This document shows, in pieces, positions 13,667 through 13,693 of a DNA stretch of 13,693 nt (position 1 is its first letter; every line of letters starts with the position of its first letter). The notes under the pieces were generated by a model. That model did not search any database, was not told the origin of the DNA, and saw only the letters and a program-made list of their open reading frames with translations. Location of the stretch: positions 1 to 13,693 of the forward strand of contig DCEW01000039.1 in the NCBI GenBank assembly GCA_002314265.1. The letters run 5' to 3'. Position numbers and translations under genes: made by a program. The stretch is from Flavobacteriales bacterium UBA1820 (GTDB lineage: Bacteria; Bacteroidota; Bacteroidia; Flavobacteriales; UBA1820).

Positions 13667-13693
13667 GAAAAAGCGTATGTCCCCAAGCGAGCC

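Overview
The window looks like chromosomal DNA from a GC-rich member of the Bacteroidota, most likely a gut Rikenellaceae such as Alistipes. The basis is the protein types (Bacteroidota-style lipoproteins, a DUF5074-like surface beta-propeller, a PepSY-associated membrane protein), several TAnnTTTG -7 promoter boxes, few Shine-Dalgarno sites, AT-rich intergenic DNA, and a gene trio that fits sulfonolipid (capnine) synthesis, a lipid trait known from Alistipes and relatives. The genus is inferred. No rRNA, tRNA, CRISPR array, insertion sequence or phage gene was seen, and no gene-free stretch exceeds 300 bases.

Layout. Positions 1-1413 hold two divergent envelope genes: an aromatic-rich secreted protein of unknown function (minus) and a small outer-membrane beta-barrel (plus), closed by a strong terminator. 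Positions 1606-4890 hold a three-gene plus-strand operon: a cysteine-synthase-fold PLP enzyme (probable cysteate synthase), a short-chain dehydrogenase (probable 3-dehydrocapnine reductase) and an alpha-oxoamine-synthase enzyme (probable cysteate-C-fatty acyltransferase). Together they could make cysteate, condense it with a fatty acyl thioester and reduce the ketone to capnine. The operon converges on a fosmidomycin-resistance-type MFS transporter (4972-6204, minus) through a shared bidirectional terminator.

Positions 6291-9230 (minus) carry a surface beta-propeller lipoprotein, an OB-fold-like lipoprotein with a Cys/His cluster, and a PepSY-associated inner-membrane protein. This resembles parts of Bacteroidota uptake systems for metals, siderophores or cobalamin, but no TonB-dependent receptor is present here. 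The beta-propeller gene is divergent from a class-3-type aldehyde dehydrogenase (9429-10808). Next come a class-III aminotransferase (11001-12200), a 61-residue lipoprotein ending in four VD(S/T)xA pentapeptides (12440-12625), and a zinc-type cation diffusion facilitator (12734-13666). Nearly every transcription unit ends in a clear hairpin, so units can be separated confidently.

The most notable content is the compact sulfonolipid cassette. Next are the receptorless uptake-like cassette, the repeat-tailed small lipoprotein, and paired hairpins sharing a 19-nt direct repeat between 10832 and 10954.
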